DNA from: JBHHZJ01 sp046758005
GTDB lineage: Bacteria; Pseudomonadota; Alphaproteobacteria; Kiloniellales; J153
DNA: 29,042 nt
Assembly (NCBI GenBank): GCA_046758005.1
Contig: JBHHZJ010000041.1
Span: 1-29,042 of the forward strand
Reading direction: 5' to 3'
Shown here: piece by piece, positions 7,585 through 13,723 of the stretch
Layout of the letters: each line of letters begins with the position of its first letter
How positions within the stretch are numbered: position 1 is the first letter of the stretch
Made by a program: the position numbers and the translations under genes
The notes under the pieces: model-generated
Told to the model about the DNA's origin: nothing
Database searches by the model: none
What the model saw: the letters and a program-made list of their open reading frames with translations, nothing else

Positions 7585-8148
7585 ATGTCTTACCTCCCAT
7601 CCTCGCCGCACGCCACGCTGCTCGACGTCTTCAAGCGCTATCCGGATCTGGCCCGCCCGCTGCACGACTTCGCGCAGGCGCTCATGCGCGGGCCTTCGCC
7701 GCTTGCTCCGGGCGAGCGCGAGCTGATCGCGGCCTATGTTTCCGCCCTGAACGAGTGCGGTTTCTGCCGCGCCTCCCACGCCGCGGCGGCGGGACACTTC
7801 GGCGTGCCCGCGGGCCGGGTCGAGGAGCTGTTGGCCGGGATCGACGGCGCGGGCGTCGAGGCGCGCCTGAAGCCCTTGCTCCACTACGTCCGCAAGCTCA
7901 ATGAGAGGCCCGCCGCGGTGACGCCGGAGGACCTTCGGGCGGTCTTCGATGCGGGCTGGGACGAGGACGCGCTGGTCCACGCGGCGGTGATCTGCGGCTT
8001 CTTCAACCTGATGAACCGCTGGGTCGAGGGCCTGGGCATCGAGAGCGACCCGGGCGTCGTCCGCATGGCGGGCCGGATGCTCCACGATGTCGGCTACGGC
8101 GCCATCTCGACGCTGCTCGCCGGCGAAGGAAAGCCGGAGCGGGGATAG
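7585..8148 (+). CDS. AhpD-like/carboxymuconolactone decarboxylase family protein
   Basis: This 187-residue all-helical protein is of the AhpD/CMD superfamily, close to the group annotated as peroxidase-related enzymes. The redox motif E57-C58-G-F-C61-x3-H65 is intact. In AhpD this Cys pair and His act as a thiol-disulfide and proton-relay centre. The C-terminal half, with GFFNLMNRWVEGLGI, is typical of the peroxidase-related group. A likely role is peroxide or thiol redox defence, but the substrate is unknown. The ATG at 7585 has a GGAGG motif about 13 bases upstream, a slightly long spacing. A perfect hairpin about 110 bases past the stop may end the transcript. Confidence 0.88.
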   Translation: MSYLPSSPHATLLDVFKRYPDLARPLHDFAQALMRGPSPLAPGERELIAAYVSALNECGFCRASHAAAAGHFGVPAGRVEELLAGIDGAGVEARLKPLLHYVRKLNERPAAVTPEDLRAVFDAGWDEDALVHAAVICGFFNLMNRWVEGLGIESDPGVVRMAGRMLHDVGYGAISTLLAGEGKPERG

Positions 8149-8257
8149 CCGCCGGCGCTCTACCGGGCGCCGCCGGAAGAGACCGGGGCCGGTTGTATCC
8201 GCACTCTTCTGCAATTCGATCACGGCCGCCGGTTCACCGCCGGCCGGTCTCATGCCA

Positions 8258-8283
8258 GCGAGCGGATGAACCCATCCGCTCGC
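8258..8283 (+). terminator. Stem-loop downstream of the AhpD-like gene
   Basis: GCGAGCGGATG (8258-8268) and CATCCGCTCGC (8273-8283) make a perfect 11-bp stem with the 4-base loop AACC. A T-containing stretch follows within about 10 bases, but no real T-run. It is the most likely transcript end in the 278-base gap 8149-8426, which otherwise shows nothing recognisable. Confidence 0.5.
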
Positions 8284-8426
8284 CGGTATGTCGTCCTTCG
8301 TTTGCGCGCCGCCGCCCAGGGCCAACCCGGCGCGCCGACACCGACGAGCGCCCGAGTCACCTCGTGCGCTCGTCGGTCTCAAGGACGTGATCGCGCGAGT
8401 GGGCGGGGCCGTGCGATACTGCCGGC

Positions 8427-8771
8427 ATGGCCGCGACACAAGCCATACCGGTACGCTTGGCCCTGGCGCTGGCGCTCCTCCTCGGCCCGGCCGAACGGAT
8501 TGCGCTGGGCGACGACGAGGCGCAGGGCTGGATCGCCTACAACCAGGACCTGTTGAAGCGGCGCCTGCGCGAGCCCGAGAGCGCGCGCTTCCGCAACGTC
8601 TTCTTCTCGCGCAAGGCGGGCGTGCCGGTCGCCTGCGGCGAGGTCGAGGCCAAGACCGCCTCGGGCGCGATGAGCGGCTTCCAAAGGTTCGTCGGGGCCG
8701 GCTCGGTGGGCGTGTTCCTGCCGGGGGACGTGGACGACTTCGAGACCCTGTGGCGCCACTTTTGCCGCTGA
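8427..8771 (+). CDS. Small exported hypothetical protein
   Basis: This 114-residue protein has an N-terminal hydrophobic signal (about residues 8-22, LALALALLL) followed by a soluble region. The mature part reads like a family of small secreted bacterial proteins with a conserved LREPESARFRNVFFSRK core and a VACGEVEAKTASG...SGFQRFV motif. I recognise the pattern but know of no function. It has two cysteines (one in VACGEV, one in HFCR at the C-terminus) that could form a disulfide after export. The start at 8427 gives a sensible signal peptide, though the ribosome binding site is weak. It is converged upon by the minus-strand gene at 8833-9051. Confidence 0.75.
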   Translation: MAATQAIPVRLALALALLLGPAERIALGDDEAQGWIAYNQDLLKRRLREPESARFRNVFFSRKAGVPVACGEVEAKTASGAMSGFQRFVGAGSVGVFLPGDVDDFETLWRHFCR

Positions 8772-8794
8772 GCGCCGCCGGGCCGCCGCCTCGG

Positions 8795-8824
8795 GAAAGA
8801 AAAAGGCCCCGCCGGGGCGGGGCC
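8795..8824 (-). terminator. Rho-independent terminator for the minus-strand small gene
   Basis: GGCCCCGCC (8805-8813) and GGCGGGGCC (8816-8824) form a perfect GC-rich hairpin. Read on the minus strand it is followed by a T-rich run (complement of GAAAGAAAAA at 8795-8804). It lies 9 bases past the stop codon of the gene at 8833-9051. The plus-strand side lacks a T-run, so it is mainly a minus-strand terminator. Confidence 0.85.
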
Positions 8825-8832
8825 CGCGCCAT

Positions 8833-9051
8833 TCACCGTCGGCTCGCAACGGAGGCCTTTTTCGCATTCTCCTCAGAGGCCGGGGACGGCCGTGACGGTC
8901 CAAACGCCGGCAGATTGCGAAGTCGCAGGCACGCCGTCCGCACCTGGGCGGCGTTTGCATCCGACGGGTTCCTGGAATAGCGCCTGATCGCCAGCTTCGT
9001 TGCGGCCCAGGCTTCTTCTTTCCATTGTTCGTGCTTGGTTAGACCTGACAT
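8833..9051 (-). CDS. Small hypothetical protein (72 residues)
   Basis: This short soluble, basic protein (MSGLTKHEQWKEEAWAATKL...) has no membrane segment, no cysteine motif and no recognised domain. Expression signals support it as a real gene. AGGGAG lies 8 bases before the ATG at 9051. A hairpin and a sigma70-like promoter lie in the leader, and a strong terminator follows immediately. Residues about 1-50 look helical, and the C-terminal 20 residues are Ser/Ala/Lys-rich and probably disordered. The function is unknown. The neighbours on either side do not suggest a shared role. Confidence 0.7.
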   Translation of the reverse strand: MSGLTKHEQWKEEAWAATKLAIRRYSRNPSDANAAQVRTACLRLRNLPAFGPSRPSPASEENAKKASVASRR

Positions 9052-9073
9052 GGCGCAAGCTCCCTGTGATCGG

Positions 9074-9090
9074 GGCTCCGCTGCGGAGCC
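9074..9090 (-). promoter_or_regulatory. Leader hairpin ahead of the 72-residue gene
   Basis: GGCTCCG (9074-9080) and CGGAGCC (9084-9090) pair perfectly around the 3-base loop CTG. It lies about 23 bases upstream of the start codon, adjacent to the AGGGAG ribosome binding site. It could modulate translation or protect the 5' end of the message. Confidence 0.5.
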
Positions 9091-9112
9091 GTAATGCGCC
9101 AGGTTGCGTTAA

Positions 9113-9141
9113 ATTTATCGCGCCTCGAACCCGCACGCCAA
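9113..9141 (-). promoter_or_regulatory. Candidate sigma70-type promoter for the 72-residue gene
   Basis: On the minus strand, TTGGCG (9136-9141) and ATAAAT (9113-9118) are separated by 17 bases. They stand about 60 bases upstream of the ATG at 9051 in an AT-rich island. The hexamers are partial matches to consensus. Confidence 0.45.
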
Positions 9142-9230
9142 TCACAATTGTTTTTCTTCCACCGGTTTCGCTGGCGGACAGCCGCTCCGCCTGCCGCGCT
9201 GCGCCTGGGCCATTTTCCGTTTGGGCGGAA

Positions 9231-9300
9231 CCGGCCCACTCCCCCCCCCGACCACCCCACCCATACTGTCGTGGGGTGGCCGGGTGGGGGTGTGGGCCGG
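9231..9300 (-). terminator. 70-base near-perfect hairpin downstream of the membrane-protein gene
   Basis: Two 30-base arms pair around a 10-base loop (9261-9270). The outer stem is CCGGCCCAC (9231-9239) with GTGGGCCGG (9292-9300). The middle has the C-run 9241-9249 against a G-rich arm. The inner stem is CCACCCCAC (9252-9260) with GTGGGGTGG (9271-9279). Only three positions mismatch (9240/9291, 9246/9285, 9251/9280). It lies 27 bases past the stop of the minus-strand gene at 9328, so transcription termination or 3'-end protection is likely. No T-run follows on either side, so it is not a classic intrinsic terminator. A second small inverted repeat, TTCCAC/GTGGAA, is at 9306-9321. Confidence 0.6.
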
Positions 9301-9327
9301 CGCGATTCCACGTCAGTGGAAAACGCC

Positions 9328-10314
9328 TTAAAGCACCGCGGCTTGGTCGGGAAGATCCTCCGCCAGGCGCAGGCCGAGCTTGCCGAGCACCAGCAGGAGG
9401 GTCTGGAACACGACCCAGCACTCGAGCGCGAAAGGCGGGAATCCGAGCATCCCGACCCACGGCATCTCGAAGTAACGGTAGTGCTCGAGCGGGCCGAGGA
9501 ACGCCAGGTCGTAGGTCCACTTCGCCGCCGCCCAGTAGTTCCAGAACTCCCAGAGCAGTCCGCAGGTCAGCCCCGCGGCCATGAGCGCCAAGGTCCGGCC
9601 CCAGCGGCCGCGCGCCCAATCGCTGATCAGGCTCGGCGCGCCGAGCCGGTGGTTGACCGGGTCCAACAGCAGGACCCAGCCCAACCACAGGGTCAGGCTG
9701 CCCACCGGGTGGCGGACGATGATCACAAACGCCAGGAAGGCGAGGCCGGCGGCGACCGAGAGCGCCCGGAGCCTCGGACCGACCGCGAGCGGCGCGCCGC
9801 GCGCCCGGTCCAGGCCGAGCCGCCGGTATGCCTCGGCGCTCAGGAAAATGGCCGGGCTGATCGCGCCGAAGGCGAGGAAATAGCCGACGTAGCGGTGCAC
9901 CAAGTCCTCGGGGAGGCCGTGGTAGCTCCACGCGCCCATGAAGGCGAAGTTCAGCCAGTCCATCGACAGCCACACCGCGATGCTGGTCAGGTAGCACACG
10001 GCGAAGCGCACGGGCCGCCGGCGCGCGGGCGAGCCGCCGTGGACCGGGTCGAGCCGGGTCAGCAACCCGTCGAGCACGAAAAGGAACGCGGTCCAGCAGA
10101 TCGGCGTCATGTTGACCGCGACCCAGCGGCCCGCCGCCTGCAACGCCCCGGCGGGCGGGGGCAGGTCCTGGTAAGGCAGGACCGCGCCGCCGCGCGCCGC
10201 CACGTCGACGAACAGCAGGGCTTCGCTGGCGAGGATGACCCCCAGACCGAGCGCGAGCGCGCCGCGCCCGGGCGCGGCCGATTTCGGGACGGGAGCGCGG
10301 GTCGGACGGTCCAT
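9328..10314 (-). CDS. Polytopic integral membrane protein of unknown function
   Basis: This 328-residue protein has roughly eight hydrophobic segments, beginning after a short basic N-terminus. It is unusually rich in Trp and aromatic motifs, notably LLWEFWNYWAAAKWTY and a conserved-looking FEMPWVGMLGFPPFALECW near the C-terminus. I recall similar motifs in uncharacterised bacterial membrane proteins but know of no function. The ATG at 10314 is preceded by GAGG at about 9 bases and by a candidate promoter. It follows the coiled-coil gene on the same strand with a 117-base gap, so the two may be independently transcribed. A 70-base hairpin lies just after its stop. Confidence 0.78.
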   Translation of the reverse strand: MDRPTRAPVPKSAAPGRGALALGLGVILASEALLFVDVAARGGAVLPYQDLPPPAGALQAAGRWVAVNMTPICWTAFLFVLDGLLTRLDPVHGGSPARRRPVRFAVCYLTSIAVWLSMDWLNFAFMGAWSYHGLPEDLVHRYVGYFLAFGAISPAIFLSAEAYRRLGLDRARGAPLAVGPRLRALSVAAGLAFLAFVIIVRHPVGSLTLWLGWVLLLDPVNHRLGAPSLISDWARGRWGRTLALMAAGLTCGLLWEFWNYWAAAKWTYDLAFLGPLEHYRYFEMPWVGMLGFPPFALECWVVFQTLLLVLGKLGLRLAEDLPDQAAVL

Positions 10315-10356
10315 CGCGGTCAGCCTCGGCCGTTAATCGGGCCCGGACCCGCACTT

Positions 10357-10385
10357 ATTAACAATATTCTCGACTATCGGTACAA
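10357..10385 (-). promoter_or_regulatory. Candidate promoter for the membrane-protein gene
   Basis: On the minus strand, TTGTAC (10380-10385) and GTTAAT (10357-10362) are separated by 17 bases, within the only AT-rich patch of the gap 10315-10431. It lies about 43 bases upstream of the ATG. The hexamers are imperfect matches to sigma70 consensus. Confidence 0.45.
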
Positions 10386-10431
10386 CCCATGACCCGGATC
10401 AATTCGCCACCGGCCCGCGGGCCCGTCGGGT

Positions 10432-12555
10432 TCAGGACGGCGGCGTGGGCCGGTTCCCCTCGGCCCGGGCATCGCTCCCCTCCGGCGGCAGCCACAGGGT
10501 GGTCGCGGGCCCGTTGACCACCTGCCGTCCGAGGCCTTGCAGACGCTCGAGCAGGGCCGGCAGGTCGACGCGGCCGGATTGGACCAGGTACGCCAGAACA
10601 CCCAGGGCGATGCACGCCGCGGCGACCTTGCGCCACGTGACGCCCCTCGGCGGTTCCTTGATCTTGGCCTTGGCCTGGATCGCCGTCTTGCGGCCCCGTT
10701 CCTCGGCCTTGCGCAGCTTTTCGACCTTCGCCTGACGGCGCCGTTCCTCGATCTGGCGTTTGGCTTCCTCTGCCTCGCGTTTGGCCGCCTCGATCGCCTT
10801 GCCGGCCTTCTCGGCGGCGGCGCGGCGCAGCTCCCATTGCCTCTTGCGTCCCTCCTTGTCCATGACCTTGGTGGGGGCCGGGGCCGGCCGGTCCGCGGGC
10901 TTCGCCGCGCCCTCGGGGGCGGCGCCCGGCTGGGCCGGGGCCGCGACGGCCTGCGCCTCGCGCTCCGCGGCCTCGTAGGCCGCGTGGACCGTGGCGAGGC
11001 GCCGCTCGGCCGCGCTCGCCCACTCGGCCTTGGCGTGCGCCAGACGTTCGTCCTCCCTGGCCTTCCAACCCGCCTCGGCCGCGGCGAGTCGTTGCCGTTC
11101 TTCGGCTTCCCACGCCGCGCGGGCGGCGGCCAAGCGTTTCGCGTCCTCCGCCTGCCAGGCGGCCTTCACGGAGGCGAAGCGCTTTTTCTCTTCCGCCTGC
11201 CACTCGGCCCTGGCCGCGGCGAGGCGCTTGTCCTGCTCCGCCCGCCACTCGGCGTGCACGCCGGCCAGGCGCTGCTCCTGTTCCTCCCGCCACGCCGCCT
11301 TGGCCGCGGCCAGGCGCTGTTCCTCTTGCTTCGCCCACGCCGCCTCGGCGGCGCTCAGGCGCGCCTGCTCCTCGGCCCCGGGCTCGCTCATGGCCGCGGC
11401 CAGGCGCTGCTGCACCTCGGCCTCCCACGCTGCCTGCGCCGCGGCCAGGCGTTTCTCCTCCTCGGCCTTCCAGGCGGCCCGCGCCTCGGCCAGGTGCCGC
11501 TCCGCGTCCGCCTGCCAGGCAGCCTTGGCCGCGGCCAGGCGCTTCGTCTCCTCCGCTTCCCAGACGGTCCTCTCGGTGGCGAGGTGTCCTTCCTCTTCGG
11601 CGCGCCAGTTCGCCTTGGCGGTGATCAGGTTGTGCTGCTGCTCGGACTCCCAGCCGGCGCGGGCGGCGGCCAGGCGTTTCTCCTCCTCGGCCTGCCAGGC
11701 CGCCCGGGCGTTCGCCAGACGTTTTTCTTCCTCGGCCTGCCAGGCGGCCTCGGCCTCGGCCAGGCGTTTGCTCTCGTCGGCCTGCCAGGCCGTCCTCGCC
11801 GTGGCCAGGCGCTCCTGCTCCTCGCTCTGCCAGGCCGCGCGCAGGGCTTCGATCCGGCGCGCTTCCTCGGCCTTCCAGGCCGTCTCGGCCGCGCCCAGGC
11901 GTTGCTCCGATTCCACGCGCCAGGCGGCCTTGGCCTCGGCCAGGCGCTGGCGCTCGTCCGTTTGCCGCGCCGCGAGCGCGGCGTTCAGCGCCTTGTCCGC
12001 CTCGGCCCGCCACTCGACTTGCGCGTCGGCCAGGCGCTGCGCCTCCTCCTCCTGCCAGGCCGCCCGCGCCGCTGCGAAGCGGGCTTCCTCTTCCTCCGCC
12101 CAGGCCGTCATCGCCGCGGCCAGGCGCTGCTCTTCCTCGGCCTTCCACTCCGCGCGGGCCGCGGCCAGGTCGGGCGCGTCGGCGCCACCCGTTCGCCCGC
12201 CGCGCTTTCTTGCTCCGGCGCGCGCGCCGCTCTTCGCCTTATTCGGAACCTGGACCGCGAGGTCGAACAGGGCGACCGTGTTCGCCACGTTGAACCCGTC
12301 GGCATCGAAGCGCAGGATCCGCACGGTCAGGTGGGGATCGGCGTCGCCGTCCTCGGGCGGAAGGAAGGCGAGCCCCGGCAGGTCGGGGGCGCTGAGGGAC
12401 CAGGTCCCGTCCCAGTTGTTCCGGCCGGCCGAAAGGGCGGCACCGTTGGGCAAGCCTTCGACCTTGATCGAGATGTCCCCGGCCACCTCCCGTTCCGCCA
12501 ACTCCCGCGCGATGTCGAGCGGAACGGCCCGGGTCTTGTCACCGCGTACGCTCAC
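10432..12555 (-). CDS. Long coiled-coil protein with 26 x 15-residue Trp repeats and a C-terminal membrane segment
   Basis: This is a 707-residue protein, not identified as a named family. Residues about 25-103 form a beta-rich module (VEGLPNGAALSAGRNNWDGT, then a PPEDGDADPHLTV segment) resembling the Ig/cadherin-like units of alphaproteobacterial RTX-type adhesins. No signal peptide precedes it. Residues 137-526 are 26 contiguous 15-residue repeats, consensus W-x-A-E-E-E-x-R-L-A-A-A-x-A-A, with one degenerate unit after them. About 543-565 is Pro/Ala-rich, and 566-638 is a highly charged Lys/Arg/Glu helix. About 644-660 (VAAACIALGVLAYLV) is a membrane segment, followed by a 47-residue tail. 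It reads as a tail-anchored rod. The start is GTG at 12555 with a weak ribosome binding site. A divergent DUF1194 gene lies upstream. Confidence 0.85.
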   Translation of the reverse strand: MSVRGDKTRAVPLDIARELAEREVAGDISIKVEGLPNGAALSAGRNNWDGTWSLSAPDLPGLAFLPPEDGDADPHLTVRILRFDADGFNVANTVALFDLAVQVPNKAKSGARAGARKRGGRTGGADAPDLAAARAEWKAEEEQRLAAAMTAWAEEEEARFAAARAAWQEEEAQRLADAQVEWRAEADKALNAALAARQTDERQRLAEAKAAWRVESEQRLGAAETAWKAEEARRIEALRAAWQSEEQERLATARTAWQADESKRLAEAEAAWQAEEEKRLANARAAWQAEEEKRLAAARAGWESEQQHNLITAKANWRAEEEGHLATERTVWEAEETKRLAAAKAAWQADAERHLAEARAAWKAEEEKRLAAAQAAWEAEVQQRLAAAMSEPGAEEQARLSAAEAAWAKQEEQRLAAAKAAWREEQEQRLAGVHAEWRAEQDKRLAAARAEWQAEEKKRFASVKAAWQAEDAKRLAAARAAWEAEERQRLAAAEAGWKAREDERLAHAKAEWASAAERRLATVHAAYEAAEREAQAVAAPAQPGAAPEGAAKPADRPAPAPTKVMDKEGRKRQWELRRAAAEKAGKAIEAAKREAEEAKRQIEERRRQAKVEKLRKAEERGRKTAIQAKAKIKEPPRGVTWRKVAAACIALGVLAYLVQSGRVDLPALLERLQGLGRQVVNGPATTLWLPPEGSDARAEGNRPTPPS
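10978..12147 (-). repeat. 26 tandem 45-bp coding repeats (15-residue units)
   Basis: The region 10978-12147 (1170 bases) consists of 26 in-register 45-base units encoding 15-residue helical repeats. Trp opens 24 of the 26 units; Arg replaces it in unit 5 and Pro in unit 18. A 27th unit opens with Tyr and decays. Unit sequences differ clearly at the DNA level, so the array is old or selected at protein level rather than freshly expanded. Units 10 and 11 are the most alike (QAEEEKRLANARAA and QAEEEKRLAAARAG). Confidence 0.92.
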
Positions 12556-12617
12556 GCCTGTCGAGTCCGTGTTCTGGCCGTTGCCGGCAACCCTTGCCTC
12601 GTTCGCGCATGCCCCCG

Positions 12618-12650
12618 GCGGGGCGGCGTCTCCGGGACCGACCGCCCCGC
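12618..12650. repeat. 9-bp inverted repeat upstream of the coiled-coil gene
   Basis: GCGGGGCGG (12618-12626) pairs perfectly with CCGCCCCGC (12642-12650) across a 15-base loop. It lies 63 bases upstream of the GTG at 12555, so it may sit in the leader or act as an operator in the divergent region 12556-12829. Confidence 0.4.
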
Positions 12651-12768
12651 TCCGTGCCCGCGCGCAGTCATTGCCGGATTGTTAACGAGAAACGTGAACG
12701 ATTGGTTGCCATTGGCCGCCACGGCGCGGCGGGGCCGCGAGGCGCATGCGAGGCGCCGGTTCTTGGGC

Positions 12769-12774
12769 TATAAT
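12769..12774 (+). promoter_or_regulatory. Consensus -10 box for the DUF1194 gene
   Basis: A perfect TATAAT at 12769-12774 sits in an AT-rich patch 56 bases ahead of the GTG at 12830. The expected -35 position (about 12746-12751) is poor, so an activator may be needed. The box lies downstream of the in-frame ATG at 12746, which argues against that ATG being the real start. Confidence 0.5.
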
Positions 12775-12829
12775 GAAAATTAGGCGAGACCCATTGGGGC
12801 GGCCGCTTCGCGCAACACAGGGGGTGAGC

Positions 12830-13561
12830 GTGCGCCGGCGGACGATCGCGGTCCTTTGCCTCGCGTTTCTGCCGGCCTGGGCCCCGGCGGCGCGGGCCGG
12901 CGAGGCCGTGGACCTCGAGCTGGTGCTCGCCGCCGACGGCTCCGGCTCGATCGACGAGGACGAGCTGCGGGTTCAGCGCGAGGGCTACGCGCAGGCGATC
13001 ACCAGCGCCACGGTGCTGAACGCGATCCGCTCCGGGCCGCACGGGGCGATCGCGCTGGCCTACATCGAGTGGGGCGCGCCCGACTCGCAGCACACGGTCG
13101 TCGATTGGACGGTGATCCGCGACGCGGCCTCGGCCAAGGCCTTCGCGGACGAGCTCCTGGCCATGCCGCGCCTGGCCCGGGGCTACAACTCGATCAGCGG
13201 CGCGATCGACTACGCCGCGGCCAAGATCCGGACCAACGCCTACGAGGGCGCGCGCAAGATCATCGACGTCTCGGGCGACGGGCCGCAGATCGGCGGCCGG
13301 CCCGTGCAAGCCGCGCGCGACGAGGCCGTGATCGCCGGCATCACGATCAACGCGCTCGTCGTCAAGCGCCCCGGCGGCGGCTACCCGGGGCCCGGCGGGA
13401 TGCCGCTCCTCGAGCACTACGAGCGCGACGTGATCGGCGGCTTCGGCGCGTTCGTGATGACCGCCGGCGATCGCGCGAGCTTCGCCGACGCGATCCGCAA
13501 CAAGATGGTGGAGGAGCTCGCGGGCGGGCGCGTCGCGCCCGAGCATCCCTCCATCAGGTAG
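12830..13561 (+). CDS. DUF1194 family secreted VWA-like protein
   Basis: This 243-residue exported protein is of the DUF1194 family. The N-terminus (VRRRTIAVLCLAFLPAWAPA then ARA) is a classical Sec signal peptide. The mature protein opens with VDLELVLAADGSGSIDEDEL, whose D-x-S-x-S spacing matches the metal-dependent adhesion site of von Willebrand A folds. Other family landmarks are YIEWG, the RGYNSISGAIDYA segment and KIIDVSGDGPQ. The GTG at 12830 is chosen over the upstream ATG at 12746 because it starts the signal peptide, has a GGGG stretch just before it and follows the -10 box. The C-terminal residues (about GRVAPEHPSIR) run into a gene remnant on the other strand and may be a junction tail. 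The role is unknown. Confidence 0.88.
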   Translation: MRRRTIAVLCLAFLPAWAPAARAGEAVDLELVLAADGSGSIDEDELRVQREGYAQAITSATVLNAIRSGPHGAIALAYIEWGAPDSQHTVVDWTVIRDAASAKAFADELLAMPRLARGYNSISGAIDYAAAKIRTNAYEGARKIIDVSGDGPQIGGRPVQAARDEAVIAGITINALVVKRPGGGYPGPGGMPLLEHYERDVIGGFGAFVMTAGDRASFADAIRNKMVEELAGGRVAPEHPSIR

Positions 13562-13658
13562 CGCTTCACCGCGCCCTCGTCCCATTCGATCCCGCTGCCC
13601 GGCCTGTCCGGGACGACCGGGTGGCCGTCTTCGAGTTCGAACGGCGCGGCCGGCCTTG
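13555..13658 (-). pseudogene. C-terminal remnant of a mandelate racemase/enolase superfamily gene
   Basis: On the minus strand, about 34 codons translate as PFELEDGHPVVPDRPGSGIE followed by WDEGAVKRYL. This matches the extreme C-terminal tail of mandelate racemase/muconate lactonizing enzymes (pattern: DGH-x-VPD-x-PG-x-G-x-E-x-DE-x2-V-x-RY). Nothing of the catalytic barrel is present. The frame upstream runs into the ccmI start region, and the frame downstream reads on into the DUF1194 gene. It overlaps the last two codons and stop of the DUF1194 gene by about 7 bases. It is called from motif memory on a short stretch. Confidence 0.55.
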
Positions 13659-13670
13659 CCTCGGGCCGGC
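13649..13670. terminator. Stem-loop between the DUF1194 gene and ccmI
   Basis: GCCGGCC (13649-13655) and GGCCGGC (13664-13670) form a perfect 7-bp stem with an 8-base loop. It lies 88 bases after the DUF1194 stop and 54 bases before ccmI. There is no T-run, so termination is possible but unproven. Confidence 0.35.
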
Positions 13671-13723
13671 GAGGGTGCAAATTTGGTGCCCCGATCACCG
13701 GGACGCAACCATAGGACGGCGAG

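Noticed and set aside
10978..12147. CRISPR array or recent satellite
   Set aside because: The 45-base period is an in-frame protein repeat with diverged units and no spacer-repeat structure.
10537..12783. A 748-residue plus-strand open frame opposite the coiled-coil gene
   Set aside because: Its translation is a mirror of the 45-base repeats (Gly/Leu/Arg-rich) and only exists because the GC-rich repeats lack stops. The minus strand has the coherent helical repeat, module and membrane segment.
12746..12829. ATG at 12746 as the start of the DUF1194 protein
   Set aside because: It would place 28 unrelated residues before the signal peptide and lies upstream of the likely -10 box.
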